A stretch of 64,000 nt of DNA. Origin: Lewinellaceae bacterium (GTDB lineage Bacteria > Bacteroidota > Bacteroidia > Chitinophagales > Saprospiraceae). The stretch is taken from the NCBI GenBank assembly GCA_020636105.1, contig JACJYL010000001.1, forward strand, positions 682,001 to 746,000, in the 5' to 3' direction. Made by a program: the position numbers and the translations under genes. Every line of letters begins with the position of its first letter. Within the stretch, counting starts at the first letter, position 1. The notes beneath the pieces were generated by a model. The model searched no databases. It worked only from the letters and a program-made list of their open reading frames with translations, and was not told the DNA's origin. This document shows, in pieces, positions 26,739 to 34,924 of this stretch.

Positions 26739-27926
26739 TTAAATGACCCCAAGTTCTTTTCCTACTTTCGTGAAGGCCGCTACGGCCTTTTCAATATGCT
26801 TGCGTTCATGCCCGGCAGAAATTTGAACACGTATCCTGGCCTGGCCTTTCGGCACCACAGGATAAAAAAAGCCAATCACATAAATGCCTTCTTCCAGGAG
26901 CCGGTTGGCAAATTTTTGCGAAAGCGGTGCATCGTAAAGCATTACAGGTACGATGGGATGCACTCCGGGAATGATATCAAACCCAGCCCTGGTCATTTCC
27001 TCCCGGAAGAATTTCGTATTTTCCTCCAGCTTATCGCGCAAAGCAGTAGAAGCCGTCAGCAAATCAAGCACTTTGATGGAAGCTCCGGCAATGGCAGGGG
27101 CAAGTGTATTGGAGAACAGGTATGGCCTGGAGCGCTGGCGCAGCATCTCCACGATTTCTTTTCTGGCAGCGGTGAACCCGCCGGATGCTCCGCCGAGTGC
27201 TTTTCCAAAAGTTCCTGTTACAATATCCACCCGGCCGATGACATTCCTGTATTCAATGGCTCCTCTACCCTTTTTTCCGACAAATCCTGTGGCATGGCAT
27301 TCATCCACCATCACCATAGCGTCATACCGATCAGCCAGATCACATATCTTATCCAATTGAGCGATCGTTCCATCCATCGAAAAAACGCCATCTGTCGCGA
27401 TCATCCTTCTCCTTGCTGATTGTGCCTCTTTTAATTTTTCTTCCAAAGAAGCCATGTCGTTGGTCTCATAACGATAACGTTTTGCTTTACACAAACGGAC
27501 TCCATCAATGATAGAGGCATGGTTCAAGGCATCGGAAATAATGGCATCTTCCTCTGTGAGCAAAGGTTCAAACAAGCCACCGTTGGCATCAAAGGCCGCG
27601 GCGTACAAAATGGCATCCTCCATGCCCAGGAAATCAGCAATTTTGCGTTCCAACGCTTTGTGAAGATCCTGAGTACCACAGATAAAACGCACGGAGGAAA
27701 GCCCAAAACCGTGAGTGTCTATGGCCTCTTTTGCGGCTTTGATCACCTCGGGATGGGATGATAGCCCAAGATAGTTGTTTGCACAAAAATTGAGTACTTC
27801 CGCTCCTTTATTCGTTGTTATTTCTGCTGCCTGGGGGGTAATGATGATTCGTTCTTCCTTATAAAGTCCGGCTTCACGGATCTCATCCAGCTCTTTTTGA
27901 ATTTCAGGTTGAATATTTTTATACAT
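26739..27926 (-). CDS. kbl: Glycine C-acetyltransferase (2-amino-3-ketobutyrate CoA ligase)
   Basis: 395 residues, standard length for the alpha-oxoamine synthase family. The PLP enzyme converts 2-amino-3-oxobutyrate plus CoA to glycine and acetyl-CoA, the second step of threonine breakdown. Motifs: FCANNYLGLSSHPEV (substrate/CoA region), DALNHASIIDG, VDECHATGFVG with the PLP Asp, and TFGKALGGASGGF whose Lys binds PLP. The preceding gene encodes threonine dehydrogenase, which confirms the assignment over the related KAS-type synthases. Confidence 0.95.
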   Translation of the reverse strand: MYKNIQPEIQKELDEIREAGLYKEERIIITPQAAEITTNKGAEVLNFCANNYLGLSSHPEVIKAAKEAIDTHGFGLSSVRFICGTQDLHKALERKIADFLGMEDAILYAAAFDANGGLFEPLLTEEDAIISDALNHASIIDGVRLCKAKRYRYETNDMASLEEKLKEAQSARRRMIATDGVFSMDGTIAQLDKICDLADRYDAMVMVDECHATGFVGKKGRGAIEYRNVIGRVDIVTGTFGKALGGASGGFTAARKEIVEMLRQRSRPYLFSNTLAPAIAGASIKVLDLLTASTALRDKLEENTKFFREEMTRAGFDIIPGVHPIVPVMLYDAPLSQKFANRLLEEGIYVIGFFYPVVPKGQARIRVQISAGHERKHIEKAVAAFTKVGKELGVI

Positions 27927-28019
27927 AATAGAAAAATTACGAATGAAAAATGAGAAAAAGTTAATTGGAACTTTCTAATATCAAAAGTGCCGGAAAATTA
28001 ATTTCCGGTAGGCACCCCG

Positions 28020-28964
28020 TCAGGGACGGAGTATCTTTTTTAGATTTTTGATCATATCTTCGGTCATGGATTCAAGATCGTAATCGGGTTTCCATGCCCA
28101 ATCACTTCTTGCCTGTTGGTCGTCAATCGTTTCGGGCCAGGTATTGGCAATTTCCTGTCTGAAATCAGGTTGGTAAGTGACCTTGAAATCAGGGTAAAAT
28201 TTTTGGATTTCGGCACTAATCCCGGCGGGCGTGAAACTCATTGCCGCGAGGTTGTAACTCGTCCTGACCTTAATATGCTCAACCGGAGCTTCCATGAGTT
28301 CCAAAGTGGCTTTGATGGCATCGTCCATATACATCATGGGAAGCATCGTATCTTCTCTGAGAAAACATTCATAATCCTCCCCCGCGACCGCCTTATGGAA
28401 AATTTCCACCGCATAATCGGTAGTCCCGCCACCAGGAAAGGATTGATAGCCAATGATTCCCGGGTAACGAACGGAACGTATATCCACCCCATAATGCAAG
28501 TGATAATACTGACACCAGTTTTCTCCGGCTGCCTTACTAATCCCGTACACGGTTTCCGGATGAATGATGGTCTCCTGGGGGGTGTGACTCCTGGGGGTAT
28601 GGCTTCCAAAAACAGCAATGGAACTGGGGAAAAACAATTTCATTTTGTACTCCCGAGCAATTTCCAATACGTTGAAAAGTCCGTTGGTGTTGATATCCCA
28701 GGCCATTTTAGGATGCTTTTCCCCCGTAGCAGACAGGATGGCGGCCAAATGATAAATTTGAGTAATCTTATACTTTCTGACCAACCTGGACAACTGTTTT
28801 CCATCCAGTATATCAAGCAGTTCAAAAGGACCATGATCCCGGTTTCCCATACGGATATCCGTAGCGAGAACAGCCTCTTTACCATATTTGGCGCGTAAGG
28901 CTTCAGTAAGCACAGAACCGATCTGGCCATTGGCCCCGCTCACCAAAATTTTTTCTTTTGTCAT
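28020..28964 (-). CDS. tdh: L-threonine 3-dehydrogenase, epimerase (SDR) type
   Basis: 314 residues. An extended short-chain dehydrogenase: NAD-binding SGANGQIGSVL (about 8-18), HLAAILSATGE (substrate loop), catalytic Ser/Thr in SSIAVFG and the Y-x3-K pair YGISKAAGE (about 143-151). The motif pattern PGIIGY...GGGTTDYAVEIF fits the epimerase-like threonine dehydrogenases known from Flavobacterium and Cytophaga rather than the zinc MDR type. It oxidises L-threonine to 2-amino-3-oxobutyrate, which Kbl then cleaves. It is the first gene of the tdh-kbl-EamA operon, with a 93-bp gap before kbl. Confidence 0.93.
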   Translation of the reverse strand: MTKEKILVSGANGQIGSVLTEALRAKYGKEAVLATDIRMGNRDHGPFELLDILDGKQLSRLVRKYKITQIYHLAAILSATGEKHPKMAWDINTNGLFNVLEIAREYKMKLFFPSSIAVFGSHTPRSHTPQETIIHPETVYGISKAAGENWCQYYHLHYGVDIRSVRYPGIIGYQSFPGGGTTDYAVEIFHKAVAGEDYECFLREDTMLPMMYMDDAIKATLELMEAPVEHIKVRTSYNLAAMSFTPAGISAEIQKFYPDFKVTYQPDFRQEIANTWPETIDDQQARSDWAWKPDYDLESMTEDMIKNLKKILRP

Positions 28965-29112
28965 ATAATTCGGTTAGGCATTATCTTCGGAAAAAAAACA
29001 GCACAGAGGCCGCATAAAATCTAAATAACTCTGAACCAATCCTTTCTGGGCCGAAGTACAATTTTCGCTGTAAAATACAAAGGTTTGGTAAAAAATATGT
29101 GAGACATCGGGA

Positions 29113-29562
29113 TTATTTTGCCACCGGAATGTCATTTAGAAATTCCCATGATTTTTTGATATAATCCATCTTGCAACAGTAGGTTTGTATCCCATTGGTT
29201 ACCAATAAATAATCCACTTCAAAAGACATGTTGTAAATGGCGATTTGCCTAAAAACATCCTGCGTTATCTTAACCTTAGGAGCCTTACATTCCACCAGCA
29301 TCAAGGGTTGTGTATTTTTATCAAAAAGCAAAATATCACAACGCTTGCTCAAATTATTGACCTTAATGCCCCGTTCAATGGCAATGCTGTTTTTGGAATA
29401 ACTTTTTTCCTCGATTAAATATAAAATCAGTAATTGACGCACCAGCTCTTCCGGTAATAAAACCAGCCATTTTCCGCGGATGAAATCAAACACATAGGTT
29501 TTTTCCTCCGTTTTTTTGAGCCTGAGTTTTGACTTATAGGGTATGAGGTCGACTGAAATCAT
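29113..29562 (-). CDS. HsdR_N-like (type I restriction R-subunit N-terminal) domain protein
   Basis: I place the start at 29562 (MISVDLIPYKSKL), giving 149 residues; the frame extends 20 codons further. The PD-(D/E)xK nuclease core is visible as RCDILLFDK...LMLVECKAPK (about 93-116), preceded by a helical region with PEELVRQLLILYLIEE. Family: the stand-alone HsdR_N domain protein (DUF/Pfam HSDR_N) widespread in Bacteroidota near core genes. No methylase or specificity subunit is nearby, so it is not a restriction system; a DNA-repair role is possible but unknown. It follows fsa after a terminator. Confidence 0.8.
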   Translation of the reverse strand: MISVDLIPYKSKLRLKKTEEKTYVFDFIRGKWLVLLPEELVRQLLILYLIEEKSYSKNSIAIERGIKVNNLSKRCDILLFDKNTQPLMLVECKAPKVKITQDVFRQIAIYNMSFEVDYLLVTNGIQTYCCKMDYIKKSWEFLNDIPVAK

Positions 29563-29605
29563 GCCTAAGTAGTTGATTTGCTTGTAATAAAAATACTGCC
29601 TAAAG

Positions 29606-29669
29606 CAAAAAAAAATCGTCAATTACCGGTCAATATACGCATTGTAATTGATTCCGGCAATTGACGATT
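29606..29669 (-). terminator. Rho-independent terminator of the transaldolase gene
   Basis: AATCGTCAATT-x-CCGG (29614-29629) pairs with CCGG-x-AATTGACGATT (29654-29669). On the minus strand nine T residues follow. It lies 35 bp past the stop codon. Confidence 0.8.
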
Positions 29670-29703
29670 TCAAATATTATCTTTGAACAGTCTAAACTGT
29701 TTG

Positions 29704-30363
29704 TTATTCGTTTACTTTCTTATGATCGGCCAAAAAGGTAGCCAGGCCGATGTCTGTCAACGGGTGTTTTAACAATCCCATAATGGAAGATAAAGGACAA
29801 GTCACTACATCTGCTCCTGCCAGACCGGCATCAACGATATGTTTGGCATTACGGATGGAAGCTGCCAGGATCAGAGTATCAAACCCCTGGATGGCGTATA
29901 ATTCCGCAATCTCACGGATCAAGGCCACGCTATCCCAGTTTACATCATCAATCCTTCCCATGAAAGGAGAAAGGTAAGTAGCGCCTGCCTTTGCCGCAAT
30001 AAGGGCCTGCCCTGTTGAAAATACCAGGGTACAGTTGGTACGGATACCATTATCAGTAAAATAACGGATAGCTTTTACCCCTTCCTTAATAATTGGCACT
30101 TTAACGACAATATTGGGAGCAATGGAAGCTAACTCCTCTCCTTCTCTTACCATCCCGGCAAAATCCGTGGCAATGACCTCCGCACTTACATCTCCTCCCT
30201 CTACGATTTTACAAATATCGGCATAGTGTTTCATGATATTGTCTTTCCCTTTAATCCCTTCCTTTGCCATAAGAGAAGGATTCGTGGTAACACCGTCAAG
30301 AATGCCCAGGTCTTTGGCTTCCTGGATTTGGTCGAGGTTTGCTGTGTCGATAAAGAATTTCAT
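29704..30363 (-). CDS. fsa: Transaldolase / fructose-6-phosphate aldolase family (TalC/FSA)
   Basis: I choose the ATG at 30363 (MKFFIDTANLDQI), the standard start of this family, giving 219 residues; a further 16 codons upstream look non-coding. Motifs: FIDTANLDQIQEA with the active-site Asp, GVTTNPSLMAKEG, VVKVPIIKEGVKAI whose Lys forms the Schiff base, CTLVFSTGQALIAAKAGATYLSPFMGRIDD. It belongs to the short transaldolase subfamily, acting in the pentose phosphate pathway or as an F6P aldolase; the two activities cannot be separated from these motifs. The SRP RNA gene lies just upstream. Confidence 0.93.
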   Translation of the reverse strand: MKFFIDTANLDQIQEAKDLGILDGVTTNPSLMAKEGIKGKDNIMKHYADICKIVEGGDVSAEVIATDFAGMVREGEELASIAPNIVVKVPIIKEGVKAIRYFTDNGIRTNCTLVFSTGQALIAAKAGATYLSPFMGRIDDVNWDSVALIREIAELYAIQGFDTLILAASIRNAKHIVDAGLAGADVVTCPLSSIMGLLKHPLTDIGLATFLADHKKVNE

Positions 30364-30435
30364 AATAAGTTGAATATTTAAGGTTTGAAAAGCTGCGCCA
30401 CGGGAAAACAAGCCTTCAATAAGGCCTAAAAAAAA

Positions 30436-30532
30436 TAAGGTGAGACAACATACCGACTGCTCAACCTCCTACCCTTGCTGCGTTTCCGCCCTGGGGGAGT
30501 TCAGAAGGAGCTATCGTATGCCGCTCACCGGG
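30436..30532 (-). ncRNA. ffs: Signal recognition particle RNA (4.5S type)
   Basis: On the minus strand the RNA has the conserved helix-8 tip CAGGGCGGAAACGCAGCAAGG: a GGAA tetraloop next to the AGCA symmetric-loop strand. The 5' part GGTGAG (from 30529) pairs with CTCACC (to 30439), and GCATAC pairs with GGTATG, closing a single long hairpin of about 95 nt. Its protein partner Ffh is not in the window. The ends are estimated from the pairing. Confidence 0.88.
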
Positions 30533-30614
30533 CGCAAAAGTAAATAATTTTCTTTAGAAGACAAACTTTTTATACTTTTTTAGTGACTAATACACAACCC
30601 GGTTGAATCTGAGT

Positions 30615-30977
30615 CTATTTTGGTTCTTCCTTGGGAATGATGCCGGTTTCCAGTCCAAAGAAATGAACAAACTGCTGCATTTGGGATGCCAGCTTAGCAT
30701 TCTGGGTGGCCTGGTAATAAGTATCTGTCAGGGAACGCAGGGTTTGAAACATAAACCGGTCCATTTCATTGACCATCATCTCCTTGGTCCAAAGGTCCAC
30801 CTTTATCGTCTCCTGTTGTTTTTTATCAAATAAAGCCAGTAACATGGCTTTACATTCCTGTTTTTTAGGGCCGTCCGGATTATCGGTAGCTTCCCAGGTC
30901 ATCTTTTCGGGAATATTATTGGGGTCGCGATCAATCGTTATATTGATTTTTGCTCTTTTGTTTTTTTCGTTCATCAT
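30615..30977 (-). CDS. gldC: Gliding motility protein GldC
   Basis: 120 residues, cytoplasmic. It matches the GldC pattern: short beta strand start (KINITIDRDPNNIPEKMTW), AMLLALFDKK, IDLWTKEMMVNEMDRFMFQTL (here VDLWTKEMMVNEMDRF) and FVHFFG near the end. GldC supports gliding/T9SS function together with GldB in Flavobacterium; its exact role is not settled. Its presence fits the many T9SS cargo genes in the window. It starts 3 bp after copA, so the two are one transcription unit. Confidence 0.92.
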   Translation of the reverse strand: MMNEKNKRAKINITIDRDPNNIPEKMTWEATDNPDGPKKQECKAMLLALFDKKQQETIKVDLWTKEMMVNEMDRFMFQTLRSLTDTYYQATQNAKLASQMQQFVHFFGLETGIIPKEEPK

Positions 30978-30980
30978 CTT

Positions 30981-33098
30981 TTATTTAAAAATTCTCTTTC
31001 TTTTGAGCCTGATGGAATTGCCTATTACCACCACATCTGAAAAGGCCATAAACAAGGCGCCCCACATGGGATTTAAAAATCCCATGGCTGCAACTGGAAT
31101 GGCTACGACATTATAGGCAAAGGCCCAGAATAAATTTTGTTTGATCGTTAACAGGGTGTGTTTACTAATGGCATGAGCCTGTTTTAAATGCTCCAGGTTT
31201 CCGTTGAGCAGCACGATCTGAGCCGTCTGTATGGCTGCCTGGGAAGCATTGCTCATGGAAATCCCAATGGTGGCTTTTGCCAGGGCAGGAGCATCATTGA
31301 TACCATCCCCGACCATAGCGGTGTACGCTTTTTGTGAGAGCCGCCCAATAACTTCGAGTTTTTCATTAGGGAGCTGTTCTCCGAAATAATCCGGGATGCC
31401 CACTGATTTAGCGATAGAAGCCGTTTTTTCCACCTTATCCCCACTCAGCACATAAGGCCTGATATCATTGGCTTTCAAATAGGCCACCACTTCAGAAGCC
31501 TTTTCTTTAATATCGTCGGTGATTTCCAGGGCTGCTAATAACTGGTCATTTTCCGTCAGGTAAATATGCGCGCCTGAATTAATGGGCCGTCCGTCAAATG
31601 AAGGGCGACCGGATCCAATTCGAAAAACATTTCCCTGTGGATCAACGCCTTCCAGGCCGCTTCCCCGATGTTCTGAAACCTTTAGTTCCAATGGAGGTGA
31701 ACCGTTTTTCCTGTTTTCCATTTCTTTCACCAGGGACCGGGCAATAGGATGGCTTGAATGCTTTTCAAGCAGGTAGATCATTGCATGGACTTTATTCTGG
31801 TCAGCGGTAAAATACTGAATGTCCTTGAGTTTAAAGGCTCCCGTGGTAAGGGTGCCTGTTTTATCAAAAACAATATTTTTGATTTTAGCAAAAATTTCCA
31901 GCGTCTGCCCGCCTTTGACCAGAATACCGTTTTTAGCCATCCGCCCCACTCCTACCATAACGGCTGTCGGAGTGGCCAGCCCCATAGCACAGGGACAGGA
32001 AATGACCAGAACGGCGATACCATTCATGAGGGCTTGTTGGAAAGAAAGTCCGAAAACAAAATGCCCGATCAGGATGGTTCCCAGGGAGATCAGGATAACC
32101 GCCGGAACAAAAATGGCACTTATCTTATCGGCCAGGCGCTGGATATCGGGTTTGTCTGCCTGAGCCATTTTGACCAGCTCAATCATTTGGCCCAATACGG
32201 AACCCTCGCCGGTGGCTTTCACTTCCATTTGGAAATTTCCTGAAACCAGCAGGGAAGCGCCCACTACCCCATCTCCCATATTTTTATCAATGGGTAAACT
32301 TTCCCCGGTAAGCATAGATTCATCAATGGTGGCATTTCCGGAAATGATGACCCCGTCAGCGGGAATTTTATCCCCTTCATTCACCTGAAGGATGTTCCCT
32401 TTTTTAATATCCCTGGCATCAATGGTCACCACGGTGCCGGAAGGCATCACCTGGCGGGCCGTTTCCACCTGGAGTTTTGTCAGTTCACCTATAGAGGTGG
32501 TCGTTTGTTCCACGGCTCTTTTTTCAAGCCAGTTTCCTACAAGTACCAGCGTAATGATGGTTGCTGCTGTTTCGTAAAAGATATAATCAGCCTGGCCCGT
32601 TAAAGTACCTACCAGGCTATAGATAAATGCGGCAGAACTTCCGATAATGATTAATACATCCATATTGGGTACTCCTCCTCTCAGGGATTTCCATCCACTG
32701 ACCCCAAAATGAGCTACCCCAATGGCGAAAACAGGAAGGCAAAAGGCAAACTGTACCCAGGGATTTTCCATCCAGTGCAGATGAATCCCTGCCATCATCA
32801 ACAAATGTTGAAGGAGCAGTGGCACGGTGAACAGCGCACTGAACCACAACTTCCTCTTCAGGCTCCACCAGGATTTTTTGGTGCCGTCATCCATGACAAC
32901 GTAGCCCAATTTATGGATACCGGCGGTTATTTTATCAAGCGATATTTTTTCGTCGTCCTTTTTAAAGCGGACTTCCTTGGTCTGGAAATTCACATAAACC
33001 TCCTCTAATCCCTTACGTTCTAAAAAGCGGGAAATGGACGTAGCGCAATTGCTGCAATCCATTCCATCCACTTTTAACTTTATGATCTCATTACTCAT
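30981..33098 (-). CDS. copA: Copper-type heavy-metal P1B ATPase
   Basis: 705 residues. One N-terminal HMA domain (MDCSNCATSI, CxxC at about 15-18), eight membrane segments, the actuator TGES (TGESLPID), the metal-binding CPC in ISCPCAMGLATP (about 375-386), the phosphorylated Asp in DKTGTLTTG, the HP motif SSHPIARSL, and the hinge GDGINDAPALA. CPC together with MxxSS-type residues in the last helices (NASQAA, MWGALFMAFSDVVV) marks Cu+ export. It acts in the inner membrane. It is the first gene of a unit with gldC. Confidence 0.95.
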   Translation of the reverse strand: MSNEIIKLKVDGMDCSNCATSISRFLERKGLEEVYVNFQTKEVRFKKDDEKISLDKITAGIHKLGYVVMDDGTKKSWWSLKRKLWFSALFTVPLLLQHLLMMAGIHLHWMENPWVQFAFCLPVFAIGVAHFGVSGWKSLRGGVPNMDVLIIIGSSAAFIYSLVGTLTGQADYIFYETAATIITLVLVGNWLEKRAVEQTTTSIGELTKLQVETARQVMPSGTVVTIDARDIKKGNILQVNEGDKIPADGVIISGNATIDESMLTGESLPIDKNMGDGVVGASLLVSGNFQMEVKATGEGSVLGQMIELVKMAQADKPDIQRLADKISAIFVPAVILISLGTILIGHFVFGLSFQQALMNGIAVLVISCPCAMGLATPTAVMVGVGRMAKNGILVKGGQTLEIFAKIKNIVFDKTGTLTTGAFKLKDIQYFTADQNKVHAMIYLLEKHSSHPIARSLVKEMENRKNGSPPLELKVSEHRGSGLEGVDPQGNVFRIGSGRPSFDGRPINSGAHIYLTENDQLLAALEITDDIKEKASEVVAYLKANDIRPYVLSGDKVEKTASIAKSVGIPDYFGEQLPNEKLEVIGRLSQKAYTAMVGDGINDAPALAKATIGISMSNASQAAIQTAQIVLLNGNLEHLKQAHAISKHTLLTIKQNLFWAFAYNVVAIPVAAMGFLNPMWGALFMAFSDVVVIGNSIRLKRKRIFK

Positions 33099-33622
33099 TT
33101 TTCCAAATTATGAATGAAGGGGCAAAATTAATCAAGTTATTACATTTTTGCGCGAAGCGGGTGAGGAAAATGATAAATTTTAAATCGAACAAGGCTAAAT
33201 TTTAAAACATTGATTATCATTATCTTGCACCATAAATTTAATAAGATTTATTTTTCACCCCCCTTGAAAATGGCGCCTACAATAAATACTTCTGAAAACC
33301 ACTCTTCAATCCTTTATAAAATTAAACCGATTCAGGAGATATTAGTTCAGGTAAAACCCGGCTGATTGAAGAATTGTAACAAAACCGCTTTGAAATTAAT
33401 AAATCGAAGGAAATAGAAACCCTTGAAAGGTTTTCTAGTAAAAAAAACTACCATAAGGCCTGATTAGCACTTCAAACATTCAATCCATAAAATTTTAAAT
33501 TATATTCCTTTCATTTTTTTATCAAGAGGATAGAATTATTTACATTGCGTGATAAGTCCGACTCCAATGAGTTCGGAAGAATGATATTTAAAATTTTAAT
33601 AATCAATAAAAAAGAAATTGTT
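33099..33622. other. AT-rich intergenic region between divergent genes
   Basis: About 520 bp between copA and the lipoprotein gene. It contains the candidate -7 box above and a 31-codon open frame at 33270-33365 without supporting features. No copper-regulator site is recognisable by eye. Confidence 0.5.
33123..33130 (-). promoter_or_regulatory. Possible -7 element for copA-gldC
   Basis: On the minus strand it reads TAATTTTG, matching TAnnTTTG, 25 bp upstream of the copA start. A -33 element at the right distance is not obvious. Confidence 0.35.
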
Positions 33623-34414
33623 ATGAAGAAATTTTTATTTATTTTTTTTGCCTTGAGCCTGTCGCTCACCGGCTGCAAAAATAATACAGCCAGCACTGAA
33701 ACAGCCCCCGCTGAATCAACGGAAACGGTAGCCAATAAATACACCCTGACCCCATTTACGCCCTCAGTCTCATTCCCCGGGGCCAAAATGGAATCCATGG
33801 ATTATAAAAACGGCCGTTTCACCTACGTCCTTGGAGGCGAAGGATATGAATTAAAAGCTCAAACGCCTGATGCCGATCAGAAAATGTGCGCCAATTCCGG
33901 TGAAGGACAACACATTCACCTTATTGTGGATGATCTTCCCTATGCGGCCAAGTACGAAGCTTCCTTTGAGCACCCGGTGGAAGATGGCAGTCACTATATT
34001 TTGTCTTTTCTTTCTCGTTCCTACCATGAAAGCATCAAAACCAAAGCGGCTCACCTTGCCATGAATGTTAACGTTAAAGATGGAAGCATTACAGGCAGCG
34101 TCCCTGTTGAAACCGAAAAAATGTTGTTTTACAGCCGGCCTAAAGGAACCTATGTTGGCCAAAAAGATACCGAAAAAATCATGCTGGACTTTTACCTGAT
34201 CAATGTAGAATTAGGTGACGAGTACAAAGTCAAAGCAGAAATCAACGGAGAAGCGCACATACTGGATACCTGGCAGCCCTATTATATAGAAGGGCTGGAA
34301 ATGGGTGACAATACCATAAAACTGACGTTGATCGACAAAGATGGTAATGCAGTGAACACCCCTTTAAACCCGGTAGAACGTACCTTTACCCTAAAGCCTG
34401 ATCCGACTGAATAA
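33623..34414 (+). CDS. Lipoprotein of unknown function
   Basis: I start at 33623 because this ATG gives a clear lipoprotein signal (MKKFLFIFFALSLSLTGC, lipobox LTGC with Cys at 18); the frame extends 26 codons upstream. 263 residues follow the pattern of a low-complexity Thr/Glu linker and then beta-rich sequence (FSFPGAKMESMDYKNGRF region, GQHIHLIVDDLPYAAKYEASF, DGSHYILSFLSRSYHES). The HIHLIVDD and EDGSHYILSFLSRS parts look like a domain shared by small Bacteroidota lipoproteins that I cannot name. Neighbouring copA is divergent; any link to metal handling is speculative. It ends with a terminator. Confidence 0.7.
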   Translation: MKKFLFIFFALSLSLTGCKNNTASTETAPAESTETVANKYTLTPFTPSVSFPGAKMESMDYKNGRFTYVLGGEGYELKAQTPDADQKMCANSGEGQHIHLIVDDLPYAAKYEASFEHPVEDGSHYILSFLSRSYHESIKTKAAHLAMNVNVKDGSITGSVPVETEKMLFYSRPKGTYVGQKDTEKIMLDFYLINVELGDEYKVKAEINGEAHILDTWQPYYIEGLEMGDNTIKLTLIDKDGNAVNTPLNPVERTFTLKPDPTE

Positions 34415-34474
34415 GGAAAAATTTACGTTAACAGGAGGCGTACTGGCAGTTCAATCTGAAATGATTGTGTTTAT

Positions 34475-34509
34475 TGCAGGTTGATGGTTTATTTGCCATC
34501 AACCTGCAA
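34475..34509 (+). terminator. Terminator of the lipoprotein gene
   Basis: TTGCAGGTTGATGG (from 34475) pairs with CCATCAACCTGCAA (to 34509), a 14-bp perfect stem with a 7-base loop. A TTTT follows shortly after. Confidence 0.75.
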
Positions 34510-34924
34510 CATTTTGATTCCCCTAATTTATGACTATTATTTTCGGCCTTCCCGGGTTGAAATAATATGGAACTCTTGATTCCTTTTTCCTTTTTTAAAA
34601 AGTCAAAGAAAACTACCAACGATCAAAAAAGCAGGAAAATCGAATTTCTGAGGTTCTTTACCCCCAAAATGGTCAGAACGATATCCATGGCTTTTTAATA
34701 ATTAACTACCGGAAATATCGCAATTGATTTTTTTTTCCTAATTTGCTTTCAAATTAATGGCCTAACAGTAAATTTGCCTTTTGAAAAACCTTGGGGTATT
34801 GAAATAATCATGTTGATCAATACCTATTGAATTAAGTTTTAAGCTTAATCATTTTTCAAACCTAATTAAATAAAACTCCGGTTGCATCCTTAGGGCTGCT
34901 ACATAAATTTAAAGGACAATTTTT
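34510..34924. other. Intergenic region before the TonB-receptor operon
   Basis: About 415 bp, AT-rich, expected to hold the promoter for the receptor and its partner. No repeat, RNA motif or small gene is recognised. Confidence 0.45.

Noticed and set aside
29113..29562. Type I restriction system
   Set aside because: Only a stand-alone HsdR_N-like domain is present; there is no helicase, methylase or specificity subunit nearby.
33270..33365. 31-codon frame in the spacer between copA and the lipoprotein
   Set aside because: No promoter, terminator or recognisable composition; chance is the simplest reading.
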